DNA of 64,000 nucleotides. Origin: Steinernema hermaphroditum (lineage: Eukaryota > Nematoda > Chromadorea > Rhabditida > Steinernematidae). Location of the stretch: contig CM059624.1 of the NCBI GenBank assembly GCA_030435675.1, positions 830,769-894,768 of the forward strand. The letters run 5' to 3'. The notes below the pieces were generated by a model. It saw only the letters and a program-made list of their open reading frames with translations, was not told where the DNA came from and ran no database searches. This document shows, piece by piece, positions 11,478 through 24,065 of this stretch; the stretch's first letter is position 1; each line of letters begins with the position of its first letter. The position numbers and the translations under genes are program-made.

Positions 11478-14400
11478 TTAAGCCCAGTATTTGGCATCGA
11501 TATCGGTGGCCAGATTGAAGAGGCGAGTCTCATTGATAGGGGCGAAATAGCCGGGAGGAATCTCCTTTGAGTCACTTGCACCCGAAGACATGCTGCGGTC
11601 GTCTCCGTGGTTTTTGCGGTGTTCGCGAGATTTCCAGTTGGCGCGTCCGCGCTTGACCAGCTCCGTGGCTGCGTACAGAGGTGCCGGACGCGAAACAGGA
11701 AGTGCCACAATGCCGTGGAGGTAGCAAAGCGCGTGAGTCATGTTTTCGAGCTGCTCTACGGTGAAGCGGTTCCTTTCGTCATCATGGAGGACCACGTAGC
11801 GAGTAGGCTTAGCGGTACCCTGTAAAGCAAATAACTCATATCTCCAGGTTCGCTCATCGTACCTGGAGAGCCTGCTGAGCGACGAGAATGAATTCCGTCC
11901 AGTGTGGATTCACGATTTTGGAGGTCACACACGTACCGGGCTGCACATTCTCCTCGATTGCTCTTCCACGGCGAGTGTTCGCGGGCATAAGACGGATTCC
12001 GCATTGCTTCTGTGCCAGGATCACGGTCAGCCGCGGACTGTACGGACGGCCGCCATCGCGCGGCATTTCTTTGAAGGCATCCAAGATTTCCGGGATTTCT
12101 TCATTCACAATCTTGTTTACCTCACCCTCGCTGACACCGGCGCGGAAGATGACAATCTCTCTCGGTGACCACTGACGCCTCGGATCCGCAGCCGATTTCT
12201 GCCGATAGTGGTCAAGAGCGCGGCAAATCGCTCCTTTCAATTGGGTCATTCTCTTCTCTTTCGCCTCTTGGTACCAATATCCGCCTCGCATGTCAGCAGG
12301 CGACGTTCCAACGGTATAGCACATCTGAAGTAATCGACAAGAGGATATAAAAAAGACACGGATACTTACGCCAATAACGGTAGGGTCGGAGCAGAATTCG
12401 TTGACACCGCCCATCAATGGAGAACCGGGACTCTGAATATCGAGTCCAATGAACATGCGGCCGGCAGGGAAGAGCGTGTTCTCCCTGCAACGAAGTGAGT
12501 AGAACCGTGCAACGTGCAGGAGCTGCATACACGAAGTTGGCTGGATGATGACGTGAGGAGACCAGTTCATGGTTAACACCACCGAGCTTCAGATTCGACT
12601 TCATGGTGATGTTGTCCAGAACCATTTGGGATCCTCTCTGCGACAGGGCCTTTAGTACGGTCTTCGTGTGCACCATCTGCGTGACGAACTTGTAGCGAGT
12701 TTCCGTCTCCTTCATCAGATCGCGTTCAATGCTTCGCTTTTCGCCACCGTGCAGGAAGAGTACGAACTTGACGCCGTTGGAGCGGTAGTATGCAGCTCGG
12801 GTTTGAATATTGTCCGCGGAGAGGTCCTGCAGTCGGTCGTAGAAGGGTTCGTTCATAACCAGGCCATGCATCTTGGCAGTGCCGACAAACGCCCTCGCAA
12901 ATGCCCTGTAATGGAGCACTACATGTTCACCCAAGAAACGGTGATGTACCGTGCAGAGTCGCAGCCGATGGCGTTGGCAAACACACAAACAACCCAGCGA
13001 GAGGGGGCCTGGGCTGGACGCACAAAACCGTTGTTGCCCACTTTCCATTGACGCCGTCCAGCGTGATCAACGGCACTTTCCCTATTAGTCTTGTACTTGA
13101 TATCAGGCGGGGGGAGCATTTTTCCAGTGGCGGAGCAGAGGGAGCGCTCAATGCGGATGCCAAACGCGTTGAGATACTCGTTGCGGTCGCCCAGTTCGAA
13201 CTTCTCCAGCTCTCTTCGGACAACCTCCTTTACGTCCGATGGCAGCTTGCGCGCCTTCTCGATGAGCTGTTCGACCTTGAAGTACGAGATGGTACACACT
13301 ATCCCAGCCACATGTAACTACCAGCTTTGGCGTTTGTTTCTGAGTTTGAACGCGCTGTCCTGGTGGTATCTCGAGAACTTCACATGGATAAAAATTCCGC
13401 TCCTTCTCTCCTTTGAACATGCGTTCAACGATGATGCACGGATAGTGTTCGTCCACGGCAATGCGGTACTTTTCGTTGAAATACTGGGCAACGGTGATTT
13501 CCGTTTTATCCTCTTTCATGAATGCTGTCTGTCCAGCAGTCTGCTCAGTAAGGCTCTTGATCTGGAACGTCGCTTGTCTTGCCAAGTGTGTGGTCTTGAC
13601 AGTGAGACCTTAAAAGAATATTTCGGAATGGATGAATGTACTCAATCTCACTACCTTGGAGGAGCTTCTTCAGTTCGTTACGGAACCTGCGATCATCGGT
13701 CGTGCGCGCCTTAACTTCGTAGAACACCTCGCGGAAAACCTCCTTCAATGGACCGGGCTTGAAGAACGGCGAGGTCTTTGGCTCGATAAGCAGAATGGCG
13801 CCTTGCTCTTGAGCAGTGTTGCCGATGATGGTCGTGATCTTCGCCGAGCCGTCCTTGATCACCTTCGCCATGTTGGCAGAAACGTCGCGGCGCGAGTCTA
13901 CGTCGTAGCGCTTGTTCTTATAGACCAGCTGGTCCTCGCTGGAACGAAGCGATCAGCGTCCTTCCATGAACACCGCACATACCGCTGATTAACCTTTTGA
14001 CTGGTCAAGATGTCGCAGAACTGCTGCAAGGCGCGACATCGCTGCTCCGAGCCTGCGTCCCCTGCTCCGGACGTGTACAGTTGGTTAGCGCTGCAGATGA
14101 ATGACGTAGTGTATGTGATTTTGGCCTTGATTCGTTCGCAGTTGCGACCGAGAACTGCTTGACTTTTGGCGTTCAAGATTTTCTAGAACATTTCTGCTAC
14201 AGGTTTCACACGAAGACTCTTTTACCGTCTCCAGAAATAACTCCTTCGCTTCGCTCTCAGCCAAGTGCTTAAGCGAGTACAGCAGGAAGCCGCAATCGTA
14301 AATGTATTCCGCTCGGCGTTCCTTACCACCGAACACTTCGGCGTGGGTGGCAAGGAGGTTCTGGAAGATATCCCAGATCATTGTGCGGCGTTCCTGACGC

Positions 14401-14699
14401 TGGGCGCTAAAATTCATACATATTCACAGAAGGCTCTGTACAAGTGCTCACTCATTTTTGGCAGCTCGCAGGAGGTCCACTTCCTTCGCTTCTCCCTGCC
14501 GCATGAACAAACCATATATCGTCAGTTCATGTTGGAAGACCATCAGCGCTCGGTCAAAACGCAAGTTGAACCCGTTGATTTCACAAGGCACTGCACAACA
14601 GGAGAATGCAGAATGCATGTAACGGAACTACTCACCACTTTGGACTTCTCGAAGTTCATTCCCTTGTGGAGCTTTGGACGGCAGGAGGCAGTCACTCAT
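11478..14699 (-). CDS. WAGO-like Argonaute, probably slicer-inactive
   Basis: This multi-exon Argonaute starts MSDCLLPSKAPQG after a TTTAG acceptor and ends DIDAKYWA. It has an N-terminal domain, a PAZ region (about 13.1-13.6 kb, including PCIIVERMFKGEKERNFYPC) and a PIWI domain (11.5-12.9 kb). Of the catalytic tetrad, the first Asp is kept (MFIGLDIQSP). The second Asp position reads FRAGVSEGE where active enzymes have FRDGVSEGQ. The final His position reads PAPLYAATE instead of PAPxYYAH. These losses match the worm-specific WAGO clade, which binds secondary 22G small RNAs and silences without slicing. The family assignment therefore rests on visible residues; the 22G role is known of the clade, not shown here. 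Exon boundaries in the N-terminal third are approximate. It is absent from the inverted duplicate. Confidence 0.9.
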
Positions 14700-14827
14700 C
14701 GTTCGAGGGAAGTTCGCTAAATGAAGAAATGAAAATCACAGCGACATAGATCAATTGCAAGAAGACGACAAAAGAAAACACGGAACAAAACCACGGCGAG
14801 TGGAGAACGGGGAGGCGCAGACACTTA

Positions 14828-14938
14828 AGGCCGTCACATACTCCACGGAGCAAGACGCACGCGCGTCCTAACTCCATGTACCGCGGGGCAAAAGTTAGGA
14901 CGCGCGTGCGTCTTGCTCCGTGGAGTATGTGATGGCCT
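14828..14938. repeat. 111-bp hairpin palindrome
   Basis: Two 46-base arms (14828-14873 and 14893-14938) are reverse complements apart from one mismatch, with a 19-base loop. The arms carry the core CTCCACGGAGCAAGACGCAC. It lies upstream of the Argonaute start. It looks like a foldback MITE, but I could not identify a convincing target duplication. Confidence 0.85.
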
Positions 14939-15332
14939 ATATAGGCACAGTGTCCGTACCTGCGGTCGATGCAGGCGACGATTTTGAATGGAAATGGATG
15001 GTAAAGGTCAAATGTTGTTCTCAATTGTGTTTTCTCTTGTCTTTGTTCGAACGAAACTGACGCTGGGAAGAGAAACATTGCTGATCTCGCATGTTGCTGG
15101 ATCGTCAGCTGGTGCACAGCCAAATGTAACCATGTCGATGTAACCAGCTATGCGAATTATGTGCTTTTTCAATTCAACAACTCAATCATGTTGTCCACAT
15201 TTAGAAGTCATTTACACCATAAGTCCAATGAGTAGTCTGCAATACAAACACATGAATATCTACATAAATAAGTAGAATTAAGATTGAATGGAACGGATGG
15301 CCGAGAGACCACTCCTCCTTCTCGTTTCTTCC

Positions 15333-16041
15333 TCACTGCTGCGCGGGTGGCTGGCTTGATCCTTCAGCACCGTCCTTAGGTTCCTCTCCGCTGGGGCTAG
15401 AAGCGTCTTGCTCGTTAGAGCCATTCTTGTCATCGTGCTCCTTCGGGGCGGTTTCTTCGTTCGGGCCATCCGTCTGATCTTCTTCCTTGTGCTCATTTGG
15501 ATCTTGTCCGCCTTTTCCGTTGGACTCATTTGGATCTTGTCCACCTTGTTTATTAGGATCTTCATTGCTCTTTTCCTGTTTGCTCGCGTCATCTTCCGTC
15601 TTTTGACGGTCGACAATAGCTGCCTGCAATGAGAACACTTACGTAAGAGTACAGAAATGATTCCTACCTCAATTTGTTTGGTTAGGAAGCTGGAGAAGCC
15701 ATCCACATTAAGAGTGTAGATGTGCGGTTTCATGGGCACGTTAATCTCGACGGCTGTCTGGTGAAAAAGACTCTAAGAGTTGCGCGGAATTAATGAAGCA
15801 ACGATAAGAAGTAAACATACCTTTGGATCGCTGTTAAGTGGCACTTGGTTGGAGCCTGACCGCGTTTGGTTCTCTTGGCTACTGTCAGGAGAAGACCCAT
15901 TTTGTCGCTTCAAGCGAGTCGGAGCACCATCGCTGAATGCAAGCACGATCGCCTGAAAAAAAAAACGATAAACAGAGGCACAGATTAGTGGAAACTTACA
16001 ATGGCGACGAGCAGGAGCACGGAAGCGTTACGGCGAACCAT
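15333..16041 (-). CDS. Small secreted Glu/Asp/Gly-rich protein (copy 1)
   Basis: This is a four-exon gene. The N-terminus MVRRNASVLLLVAI, continuing VIVLAFSDGAPTRLKRQ, is a clear signal peptide with a possible KR cleavage site. A conserved middle block contains EINVPMKPHIYTLNVDGFSS. The tail is hydrophilic (DPNESNGKGGQDPNE, EEDQTDGPNEETAPKE) and ends SSQPPAQQ. No known domain was recognised. The paralogue at 40571-42117 shares the exon layout, the start, the EINVP block and the SSQPPAQQ end, but has a massively expanded repeat tail. A TATA-like CCATAAATAGG lies about 50 bp upstream (RC of 16089-16099) and is conserved in the paralogue. An extracellular or surface role is inferred from the signal peptide. 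Confidence 0.75.
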
Positions 16042-16617
16042 CTCCGGGAAACAGACCGTCCAGAGTGGCAAAGAGCATTTGGTCGGTGCCTATTTATGGA
16101 CTTAAGCCTGTCTGCGTCTGGGTTTGCAAGGTTTGCAGTCTGCTTGTCTAGTGTGGAGCGTAGAGCGTATGCCGAACACTGAAATGCCGTACAACCAATC
16201 GGAGTTACATACATTCGTACCTGACGATAACTATGGTAAACGCTAGATACCGAGAACACGCGGCGTAATCGGCTTCGTATTCGTGATCTACAGGAATTGT
16301 TATAAATTAGTAGCACTGGATTCACTCATCCTGGCGTGAAGAAGTTAAGAAAAGTTGGTGTCCTCCGCCTAGGAAGCCTGTCATGGTCTGAAAGATCTGA
16401 AAGTCTGAAAGATCCGGCAGACCTTTAGCTTAGATCTGAACTGTATTGTCTGTCCCGACGCGATTTGGCTGGAGGGGCGCGACCAGCGTACTGTGGTCTT
16501 TGTTCATTCAGTGTTGTGGTTTCCCGTTGTGACTTAGGAATGGTGAAATATAAAATGCTGGACGAGAATGAGAAGATACATAATGACTTTTTTATTTTCT
16601 ATCACTTTCACAATAAA
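16042..16617. other. Promoter and spacer upstream of secreted repeat gene
   Basis: The first ~150 bp above the start are closely similar in reverse orientation to 40430-40570, including the TATA-like box. Beyond about 16200 the similarity ends, which marks one edge of the inverted duplication. No gene was found in the rest. Confidence 0.5.
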
Positions 16618-18706
16618 TTATTGGAAGGCTTCTGGAGGTATTTGAGCTCTGAGCGCCATAAATCTATTTCCTGCCGCTTCGTAGTCCCACTCCAGATCTT
16701 CTAAGCACTTTCTCGACCAATTTGGTTTCAAGCCGCTTTGTCGACTGAATTCAACAACCATCTGCTCCTGGATGTTTGGATCGTTTCGATCGTAAGCGGG
16801 TTGCGCGGGTTGAGCTGGCTGAGCCGCCGCAGGTGGTACAGTAGGTTCGGATACTTGTTGCTCGGATACGATCACCTTCGTCAGCAAGTTCTTGTATCGT
16901 GTCCTCGTCGAGTCGCTGATAGCAGAAACGGTCAATTGATCGTTGACCACTACTACTCTTCTGAAAGACAAAAACAACTTCCAATTTAAAAAAGGATCCC
17001 TAACGGACTCACCCTTCACCGCGGGGGAGCACAACGAACGTTCTTGAAAAGTAGTTCATTCGGCCCTCTTCATTGAATGCCTCGGTGCCGTCGCGGAAGA
17101 GGCCTTGCAAGCCGAACGCCAGGAAATCGTCACAGACGGAGAAGATGTCGAGAACGAAGGAGTCTTGGATGTGGGTGGTCAAAGGCATCTGGCTGAGTTC
17201 GGCGGCGATGGCCATACGACCAGTGCGAACGATTTTTTCGCGATAGCGGCCCCACTTGTCTTCGAGGATTATGTTGTGGCTGTTGCGGCGATAATATTTG
17301 CACGCGTCCCTAAATTGGTGATTCGATACAGTGGCTCAAAAGGCTATTCGTACGGGTCAGGATAGTCCGGTTTTTTTTCTCCGTCAAACATGTTTTCTTG
17401 GACCACTGTGAAAGTGGCGTCTTCGTCGTAGGCGTCGAAAAGTTTTTGTCTCGTCTTTTTGCCATCGGATCCGTCGTAGAATCCCATGTATTCGATGACG
17501 AACTTGGTGATAGTCTGCTCAAGCTCAGGGTTGCAGAAGTAACTACCCTAAAATTGAGAATGATATAAATTGACACGACCAGGAAGCGCGGCTTACCCTA
17601 ACAAGCGGCACAATCTTTTCCGTGGATCCTCCTAATCCTTCAGTAACATCGATTGCCCGAGAAACTGCTACGCCATCGAGAGAGGTGACCGTCGGAAAGA
17701 CCTCGTGAACGGCATTTATGTATTGTTGACTCGTGGTGAATTCCGATGTCAGAGGACAGTTCTCCAGGAAAAGGGTTTCGATGTTCCATCCTTTCAGGCG
17801 CTTTAGGTCGCTTTGGTTTTCTATCTTAACGTTGCATTGTCCACATTGGCTAAAATCATGGTCCGCTTACAGCATTATTCGATAGGTCCAGCGTGGTGAG
17901 TTTGGGAGCTCTATAAACGAAGTTGGCCACGTAATCGAGCGTTTTCAAGTTGTTGTTCTTCAAGCTGAGCGCTTTGATAGTGTTATAGTGTTCGTCGATG
18001 ATGTCAGCGACGACGATCATGACGTCGTTTCGTGAGAGATTGACCGATATATTGGCGGATCGAAATTCTTGGTCTTTTGAAAATTCGGTGAGGTCCAGGG
18101 AGAGGTTGGCTTCGTTGAAGCGGTGTTGGAGGGCTCTCTGAAGGTGGGCAAATAAAGACTTGGGCTTAATGCATTTAGAATTGAGGACACACCTTAATAA
18201 TCTCTACATTCTCAGCGGGAATCTTATTCCATGGAGCGAATGTTTTCGTTTTCACAATTTGTATCCGAAACTTCGAATCGTTAGGATCACATAGGCGCTT
18301 CGACATTCCCTCTAGCGACTCGGCAGTTTCCTGATCGGTCACGTAAAGCGTCAGATGCTGATTTCTGTTGTCCGGGCCAATCAAATAGGGCTTGAAGTTG
18401 ACGAGCCGTTGTGAGACGGCCTTGTAGATGCCGTCTGGAGAAATCTTGCTCGATCTCAGGAACTAAACGCACTTTTGATGGTTTCGTTGTTCAGCTGCAT
18501 ACCTTGATTTGATAGACTTGTTGCTTGTTGCGAACATGCCCGCTCTGTATCCTCGCTTCGTGCTCCATCTGCTCGTTCTGGCGAGGGCTGCCTCGCCTAT
18601 TTTGCTGTCCCATGAAGCGAGGCACTCTGGACAGACGGCTAAGCGTGGTCGTGCGAGCTTTCGCATCTTGGAATGAAACTTTGCGTGAGAAGTTCGGATT
18701 GGACAT
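16618..18706 (-). CDS. nxf-1: NXF1/TAP mRNA export receptor
   Basis: This multi-exon gene encodes the nuclear mRNA export factor that carries mRNP through the nuclear pore. From the N-terminus there is a basic tail (MSNPNFSRKVSFQ) and an RNA-recognition-like domain (PYLIGPDNRNQHLTLYVTD). The leucine-rich repeats follow (LSLKNNNLKTLDYV, LTTLDLSNNAV, IETLFLENCPL), then an NTF2-like domain (FVIEYMGFYDGSDGKK). The UBA-like TAP-C domain ends in LKPNWSRKCLEDLEWDYEA and ...PPEAFQ. The start follows TTTCAG directly, which suggests trans-splicing. A Pro/Ala/Gln-rich linker (PPAAAQPAQPAQPAY) precedes the UBA domain. The domain order is complete; the overall size is somewhat shorter than human NXF1. Confidence 0.9.
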
Positions 18707-19876
18707 TCTGAAATTTATGCATTTCTCTGCTTTGGGACAGTCTTATAAACTCTTATCAATGCTTTCGATTCACGCATCGCTTCTGCTCGGCCTTGCATCC
18801 ATTTTCTACATCGCTCATCGACGAGAAGATGGTTTCGAAAGTCCACCTTCCACCTCAGGTATCGACGAAAATGGGATAACAAAGCAACACAGATATCATT
18901 CGCATTTATTTGCTCTCCAGTACCACAAAACCGATCGATAATACAAACTGTGGATAGTGTGTGTGTGTCTGCGTATCGAACAGGTCTAAAAGAGCGGAAA
19001 ACAAAGAGCGGGGCACAACGGATGGGAGGCATGTGGGGAGCCCTGACAAGAAATCCATAATTAAGCGGATGACACGCGAGGAGACGTGAGAAAAAGGCGT
19101 GAGATCAAATAGGGAAGGCCTGGTGCGCGCCTGCAAAGAAACGAGAATAACAACAGGATTTTCCAAGTGGTCTCTCATGGCCGCGTGAATCGATTGAATC
19201 TATATACACAACTTCAACCGCTGGCTATCTGTAGACGGTGGAGGGATCGTTGAGAGAGGAACACATCTTGGGGGTTTTGGGCTGTTCGAAAGGCGATAAT
19301 CGTATGTCAATTTCAAAAATAGGCGCGTCAATGTGGTGCGGTCGGACGCCGCGCCCACCAGAGCGCGAATGAACGGAGCCTTTCGAAATAGCACGCCGCA
19401 GTGTGATCCGATCGCTTGATGTGACAGAATGAAGGCGGTGCATTTGCACTGCTGCTGACACCTATCGTCCCTTTGGTAGTTTAGATCATAGAACACTCGT
19501 TTGGGTTCGGCGAAAACACGTATTTTCGGGCCAGCTTACTAAACAGTCTTCGCTGTAATGGCAACATGAAGAATGACAGATCTTCAGACTAGGGCCTCAT
19601 CGGCTTTTTCGATCGCTACAAAAAAGGTAAATCATATTCGTGGCGAGACCGGATAATTTAAGACGAACATCTGGGAAGGTGTATGGATAAAACTCGAATT
19701 GAATTGGACAGAAAAAATAAAAAATATCGCCAAAATTCAAATTTGCACGTATTTTGCACTTTTCAGACAGACAACGTCCAGATTCAGACAGCTGATGGCA
19801 CCTGTGAGTCACAACGGCATTTTCTCGTCTGTAGAGTCAGAGATAGGTTGTGTGAAACGACCTCCATCGTGAGATA
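18707..19876. other. Intergenic, nothing assigned
   Basis: This 1.2 kb separates the divergent nxf-1 and the next plus-strand gene. I see a short TG run near 18956-18970 but no convincing coding exons, RNA gene or transposon ends. Confidence 0.5.
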
Positions 19877-20520
19877 ATGTGTTTCCCATTCACTCGCAAA
19901 AGCGAACGACAACACAAGAAGAAGAAAACGAAGAAAGGAGACGATGGTAAGCAGCGGAATGCCGAAAAATCTTACACTCTTTGTTTCAGGGGCAAACAAA
20001 AACGATCTCGTGAAAATAGCCGAACTCCGAGCTTTGGGCCGCTCATCTCTAAGTCCGTCAATATACAAGCTCTCAACCGCCATTAGTGCACTGACGCACA
20101 TGAGCGGAATTGACTCTGAAGACTCGCTGGCAAGTCCATCGACCCGCAGCGAGGATGAAGTGTTTCCTTTGAGGATGTTTCCTTCTGTTCGGAAGCTGGT
20201 CGAGCACTACGAATCGAAACAAAACGAAACATTGGCTTGGCAATCAATGTATGGTAATACCAGGTACGTTTCTGATTTTAGAGAATGCACGACAATGGTT
20301 TCATTCCAGTGCACTTTCGATAAGTGCCTTCCGTTGTGCTCCAAAGGCGCACCGTGGCCCCGAACTTGAGCCAAAGAAGTCGAAGAACACGAGCTACGAC
20401 CGCGAGATGAATCCGCGACCACTGCAAAAGGATGAGGAGAAGCGAAAGCGCTGGGACAATTGGCGCCACATGGATTTCGACCAGACGTTGAACAGCTTGC
20501 GAAAGTACCATGATGGTTAA
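19877..20520 (+). CDS. Unrecognised small basic protein
   Basis: The model has three exons (19877-19946, 19990-20263, 20310-20520), all joined in frame with consensus splice sites, giving 184 residues. It begins MCFPFTRKSERQ followed by a lysine-rich stretch (KKKKTKKG), which could act as a membrane-anchoring (Cys2 palmitoylation) or nuclear signal. The middle is Ser-rich (SEDSLASPSTRSEDE), and the tail has charged residues KDEEKRKRWDNWRHMDFD. I recognise no domain and no membrane segment. It is convergent with the downstream CAR-1-like gene. The function is unknown. Confidence 0.65.
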
Positions 20521-20814
20521 ACGGTATGTAATAGTATATAATGCTGTAAGAATAAACAAACGAGTAATAAGTAGCGCTGCTCGATGAACACACATATCCA
20601 TGGAGATATCTACGACGCATGCGTTAACTTCGCTATTTCCGCTTCTCAGGGCGACGGGAAGAAAAAAGAAAAGTAGCAAAGTATTGTAGTTACCGAGCTT
20701 CTACGACTCAGCATTGGGAGCGTTGCGTGAGTATGAACGCGCGTTTAATCAACGATACAACAAACAGGTCAATAACAATAACAACTCGACCAAAGTTCAA
20801 TTGCAGTAGATGGC

Positions 20815-22005
20815 TTAAAGCGCTTGTCGCTCGAAGTTGTTGTTGAACGAGCGCCACCCATCACGACGATAACCATGGCGGTAACCTCCTCTGAGACGAC
20901 CACGATAATGACGAGCTCCACGGTAGATCATGCTCAACTCCGAAACGGCTTCCACGCCGAACGTTTCCTGGTTAACCAATCGTTCCTTGTTTCTCGGGAC
21001 TCGAACGATTTTTCTAAACTAACCACGATTAGAACACTGGTGTTAAACCGCAATGTCACGCACCCTTCTTCCTTGTCGCGAGCTTCACACGAAATCTCAT
21101 CGAAAAACGATACGGCCTTGTTGTAGCATTCTTCAATCTCACTCTTATCGGCAACTTTGGGGTCCTCTTTGGTGCCGTCTAAAGAAGGACACTTAGGCTT
21201 TGACTTTAAGGGTAGCAACGTACAGTGATGCAAATTCATGTTGCCCATGGACCCGGTCATACCAGCGATCACGTTTTGGAATTCGTTTTCAGCCTTTTCA
21301 AAGTCGAACTCAGAGTCGAAGTGCTTTTGACGTCCGGCGTGTCGTTGTTCAAAGCCGGGATGACGCGATGTTGCAGGATCGGTACCGCTGTGGGCTTGGC
21401 GGTCGTTGTACGAATGGTGCCGCGTTTGGTGTCCCTGCACAATTTCGCTGTCATCGCTGATTCCAGACTTAGCTATTTCCGAGAACGTGGGAACGTGCTT
21501 CTTTCTACGATCACCGATGGGCTTGATGTCTCCTGGTTGCGTTCTCGTTTGGGAACTCATCCCTGAACGGACAGAATCAGAACAATGTTTCAACATTGCC
21601 GAATGAGTACCATCAAAGCGAGTATTGTAGTACTCGATACCGGCGTCCACGGCGGCTCGCTGGATCGGAGGAAGCGGGTCTTGAGAGGCTTTGATGATTG
21701 CCGGGTCTTCCATGATTCCATGTGAAAGCTCTTCGACAACCACCAAGTCCTTGATATCGCCGGCCTTGAAGATTATGTACTCATAGAGTTCGTCACGAGC
21801 CGGAATGGGTTTGACGCTCCGACGGTCCTCTGTCCCAAAGGAACGCACTGAAGATAATAGAACATTGCATATCGAAGACCACAAGCTCACCTTTTGCAAA
21901 TGTAATGGTTGCTCCGACGGTATCAACGGAATATAGAATTCCTTCGTAGCGAATGTCCAGCTGAGAGATCAAGCTGATCTGACTTCCTATATAGGGCTGC
22001 TCCAT
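20815..22005 (-). CDS. car-1: LSM14/CAR-1 RNP protein, copy A
   Basis: The protein belongs to the LSM14/RAP55/CAR-1 family, cytoplasmic P-granule and P-body proteins that bind translationally repressed mRNA with the DEAD-box helicase DDX6/CGH-1. The N-terminal Lsm domain reads [20 protein letters not shown] and continues [15 protein letters not shown], then GTEDRR and [14 protein letters not shown]. Further on are the FFD-box-like segment [14 protein letters not shown], a TFG-box-like [12 protein letters not shown] and an RGG-like C-terminus ([20 protein letters not shown]) ending FERQAL. All family landmarks are present, with about four exons. A tandem copy, oriented the same way, lies immediately to the right and differs at scattered residues. 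Confidence 0.9.
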
Positions 22006-22867
22006 GGCTGAGGTTGGTCTCTATCCCGAGTTCTCCCTGAAACCACAGAGTAACAAAACGAAGCTTGGGGAATAACAACTCGCGAGTCCCGACAATTGCC
22101 TACAAAATCTCAATTTCCCCGCAAAACCATCTCTTCCCGTTTCCGATTAGCACACAATCGAGCAAAATCGCGATAGTCATTGCAAAATGATGGAAAAGTG
22201 GGACTGAGTATCATTTTGAACTGTTCGTGACGAAACCACTAGTGAAAGTCGAACTTCTAGAACTGATGAAAATTTGTAAACGACGAAGAAAACGAAGAAC
22301 AACCGCTATATAAGTGCCGTCGAAGACGCTCTAACTTTGTCTACTTCCTTGCAAAACGAGACGCTTGTGACTTCTTGAGAGACATCTTTACGAACACCAT
22401 TTCTGGCACTGACCGCCGTGGTGGCAACAGAATATAAACAACATCGTGCATCCGAGTTGTAGGAGAGGAAACTGCGAGCTTGTACAAGCTCTATAAAGGC
22501 TGCGTCGGATATCCGAGATGAAGGCAATATCATTGCGCTGACATGTTCTCCGTCCAAAAACTAGGACTAACCACGATGCACATGCATAAACATCCACAAA
22601 ACTACGACGACAACCGATGGAAAAAGCGGGGTGACGGATCGTGACAGTAAAAAAGTTCGCCTTCACGATTTCAATTGAGGCCGCGGGGGATCACCCGCAT
22701 GTCACCGTCATGACGGCTCAAACAACGCACAAACATGCATGTCTTTATTTAAGATGCATGTGTCAACAAGATGTTAACTTGCGAACTTGAACATACGTTA
22801 ATCAACAATACAACAAACAGGTAATTAACAACAACAACTCGACCAAAGTTCAATTGCAGTAGATGGC
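22006..22867. other. Spacer and promoter of car-1 copy A
   Basis: The first ~350 bp are similar to the region above copy B (24066-24400) and so are part of the duplicated unit. The remainder up to about 22790 is unique. The last ~75 bp match the 3' flank of copy A (20742-20814). No further gene is visible. Confidence 0.5.
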
Positions 22868-24065
22868 TTAAAGCGCTTGTCGCTCGAAGTTGTTGTTGAA
22901 CGAGCGCCACCCATCACGACGATAAACATGGCGGTAACCTCCTCTGAGACGTCCACGATAATGACGAGCTCCACGGTAGCTCATGCTTAACTCCGAGACG
23001 GCTTCCACGCCGAACGTTTCCTGGTTAACCAATCGTTCCTTGTTTCTCGGGACTCGAGCAATTTTCCTAAACAAACGTGATTAGAATGCTGGCGGTAAAC
23101 CACAATGTCGCTACCCTTCTTCCTTGTCGCGAGCCTCGCACGAAATCTCATCGAAAAATGATACCGCCTTGTTGTAACATTCTTCGATCTCGACTTTGTC
23201 AGCGACTTTGGGGTCTTCTTTGGCACCATCTAAAGAAGCATACTTAGATAGGTGGCCTTGAAGGTAGCAACGTACAGCGATGCAAATTCATGTTGCCCAT
23301 GGACCTGGTCATACCAGCGATCACGTTTTGGAATTCATTTTCAGCTTTCTCGAAGTCGAATTCAGAGTCGAAGTGCTTTTGACGTCCGGCGTGTCGGTGT
23401 TCAAAGCCGGGATGACGCGATGTTACAGGATCGGTGCCGCTGTAGGTTTGGCGGTCGTTGTACGAATGGCGTCGCGCTTGGTGTCCCTGGACAATTTCGC
23501 TGTCATCGCTGATTCCAGACTTCGCTATTTCCGAGAACGTGGGAACGTGCTTCTTCCTGCGATCACCGATGGGCTTGATGTCTCCTGGTTGCGTTCTCGT
23601 TTGGGAACTCATCCCTGAACGGACAGAATCGGAACAATGTTTCAACATTGCCGAATGAGTACCATCAAAGCGAGTATTGTAGTACTCGATACCGGCGTCC
23701 ACGGCGGCTCGCTGGATCGGAGGAAGCGGGTCTTGTGAGGCTTTGATGATCGCCGGGTCTTCCATGATTCCATGCGAAAGCTCTTCGACAACCACCAAGT
23801 CCTTGATGTCGCCGGCCTTGAAGATTATGTACTCATAGAGTTCGTCTCGGGCCGGAATGGGTTTGGCGCTCCGACGGTCCTCTGTCCCAAAGGAACGAAC
23901 TGAAAAAAAGCACAGCATCACAACATCGCAAGGTCCACACGTAATCTCACCTTTTGCAAGTGTAATGGTTGCTCCTACCGTGTCAACGGAATACAGGATT
24001 CCTTCGTAGCGAATGTCCAGCTGAGAGATCAAGCTGATCTGACTTCCTATGTAGGGCTGCTCCAT
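22868..24065 (-). CDS. LSM14/CAR-1 RNP protein, copy B
   Basis: This is a tandem paralogue of copy A with the same exon plan and the same start and end residues (MEQPYIGSQ...ERQAL). The Lsm, FFD-box and TFG-box segments and the Arg/Gly/Tyr-rich tail are all intact. Changes include T-L for T-F before the first intron, SMSYRGARH for SMIYRGARH and YRHVYRRD for YRHGYRRD. The reading frame is open, so both genes are likely functional. The repeat unit is about 2.05 kb and includes the promoter-proximal DNA and the 3' flank. Which copy is the orthologue of single-copy car-1 cannot be decided here. Confidence 0.88.
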
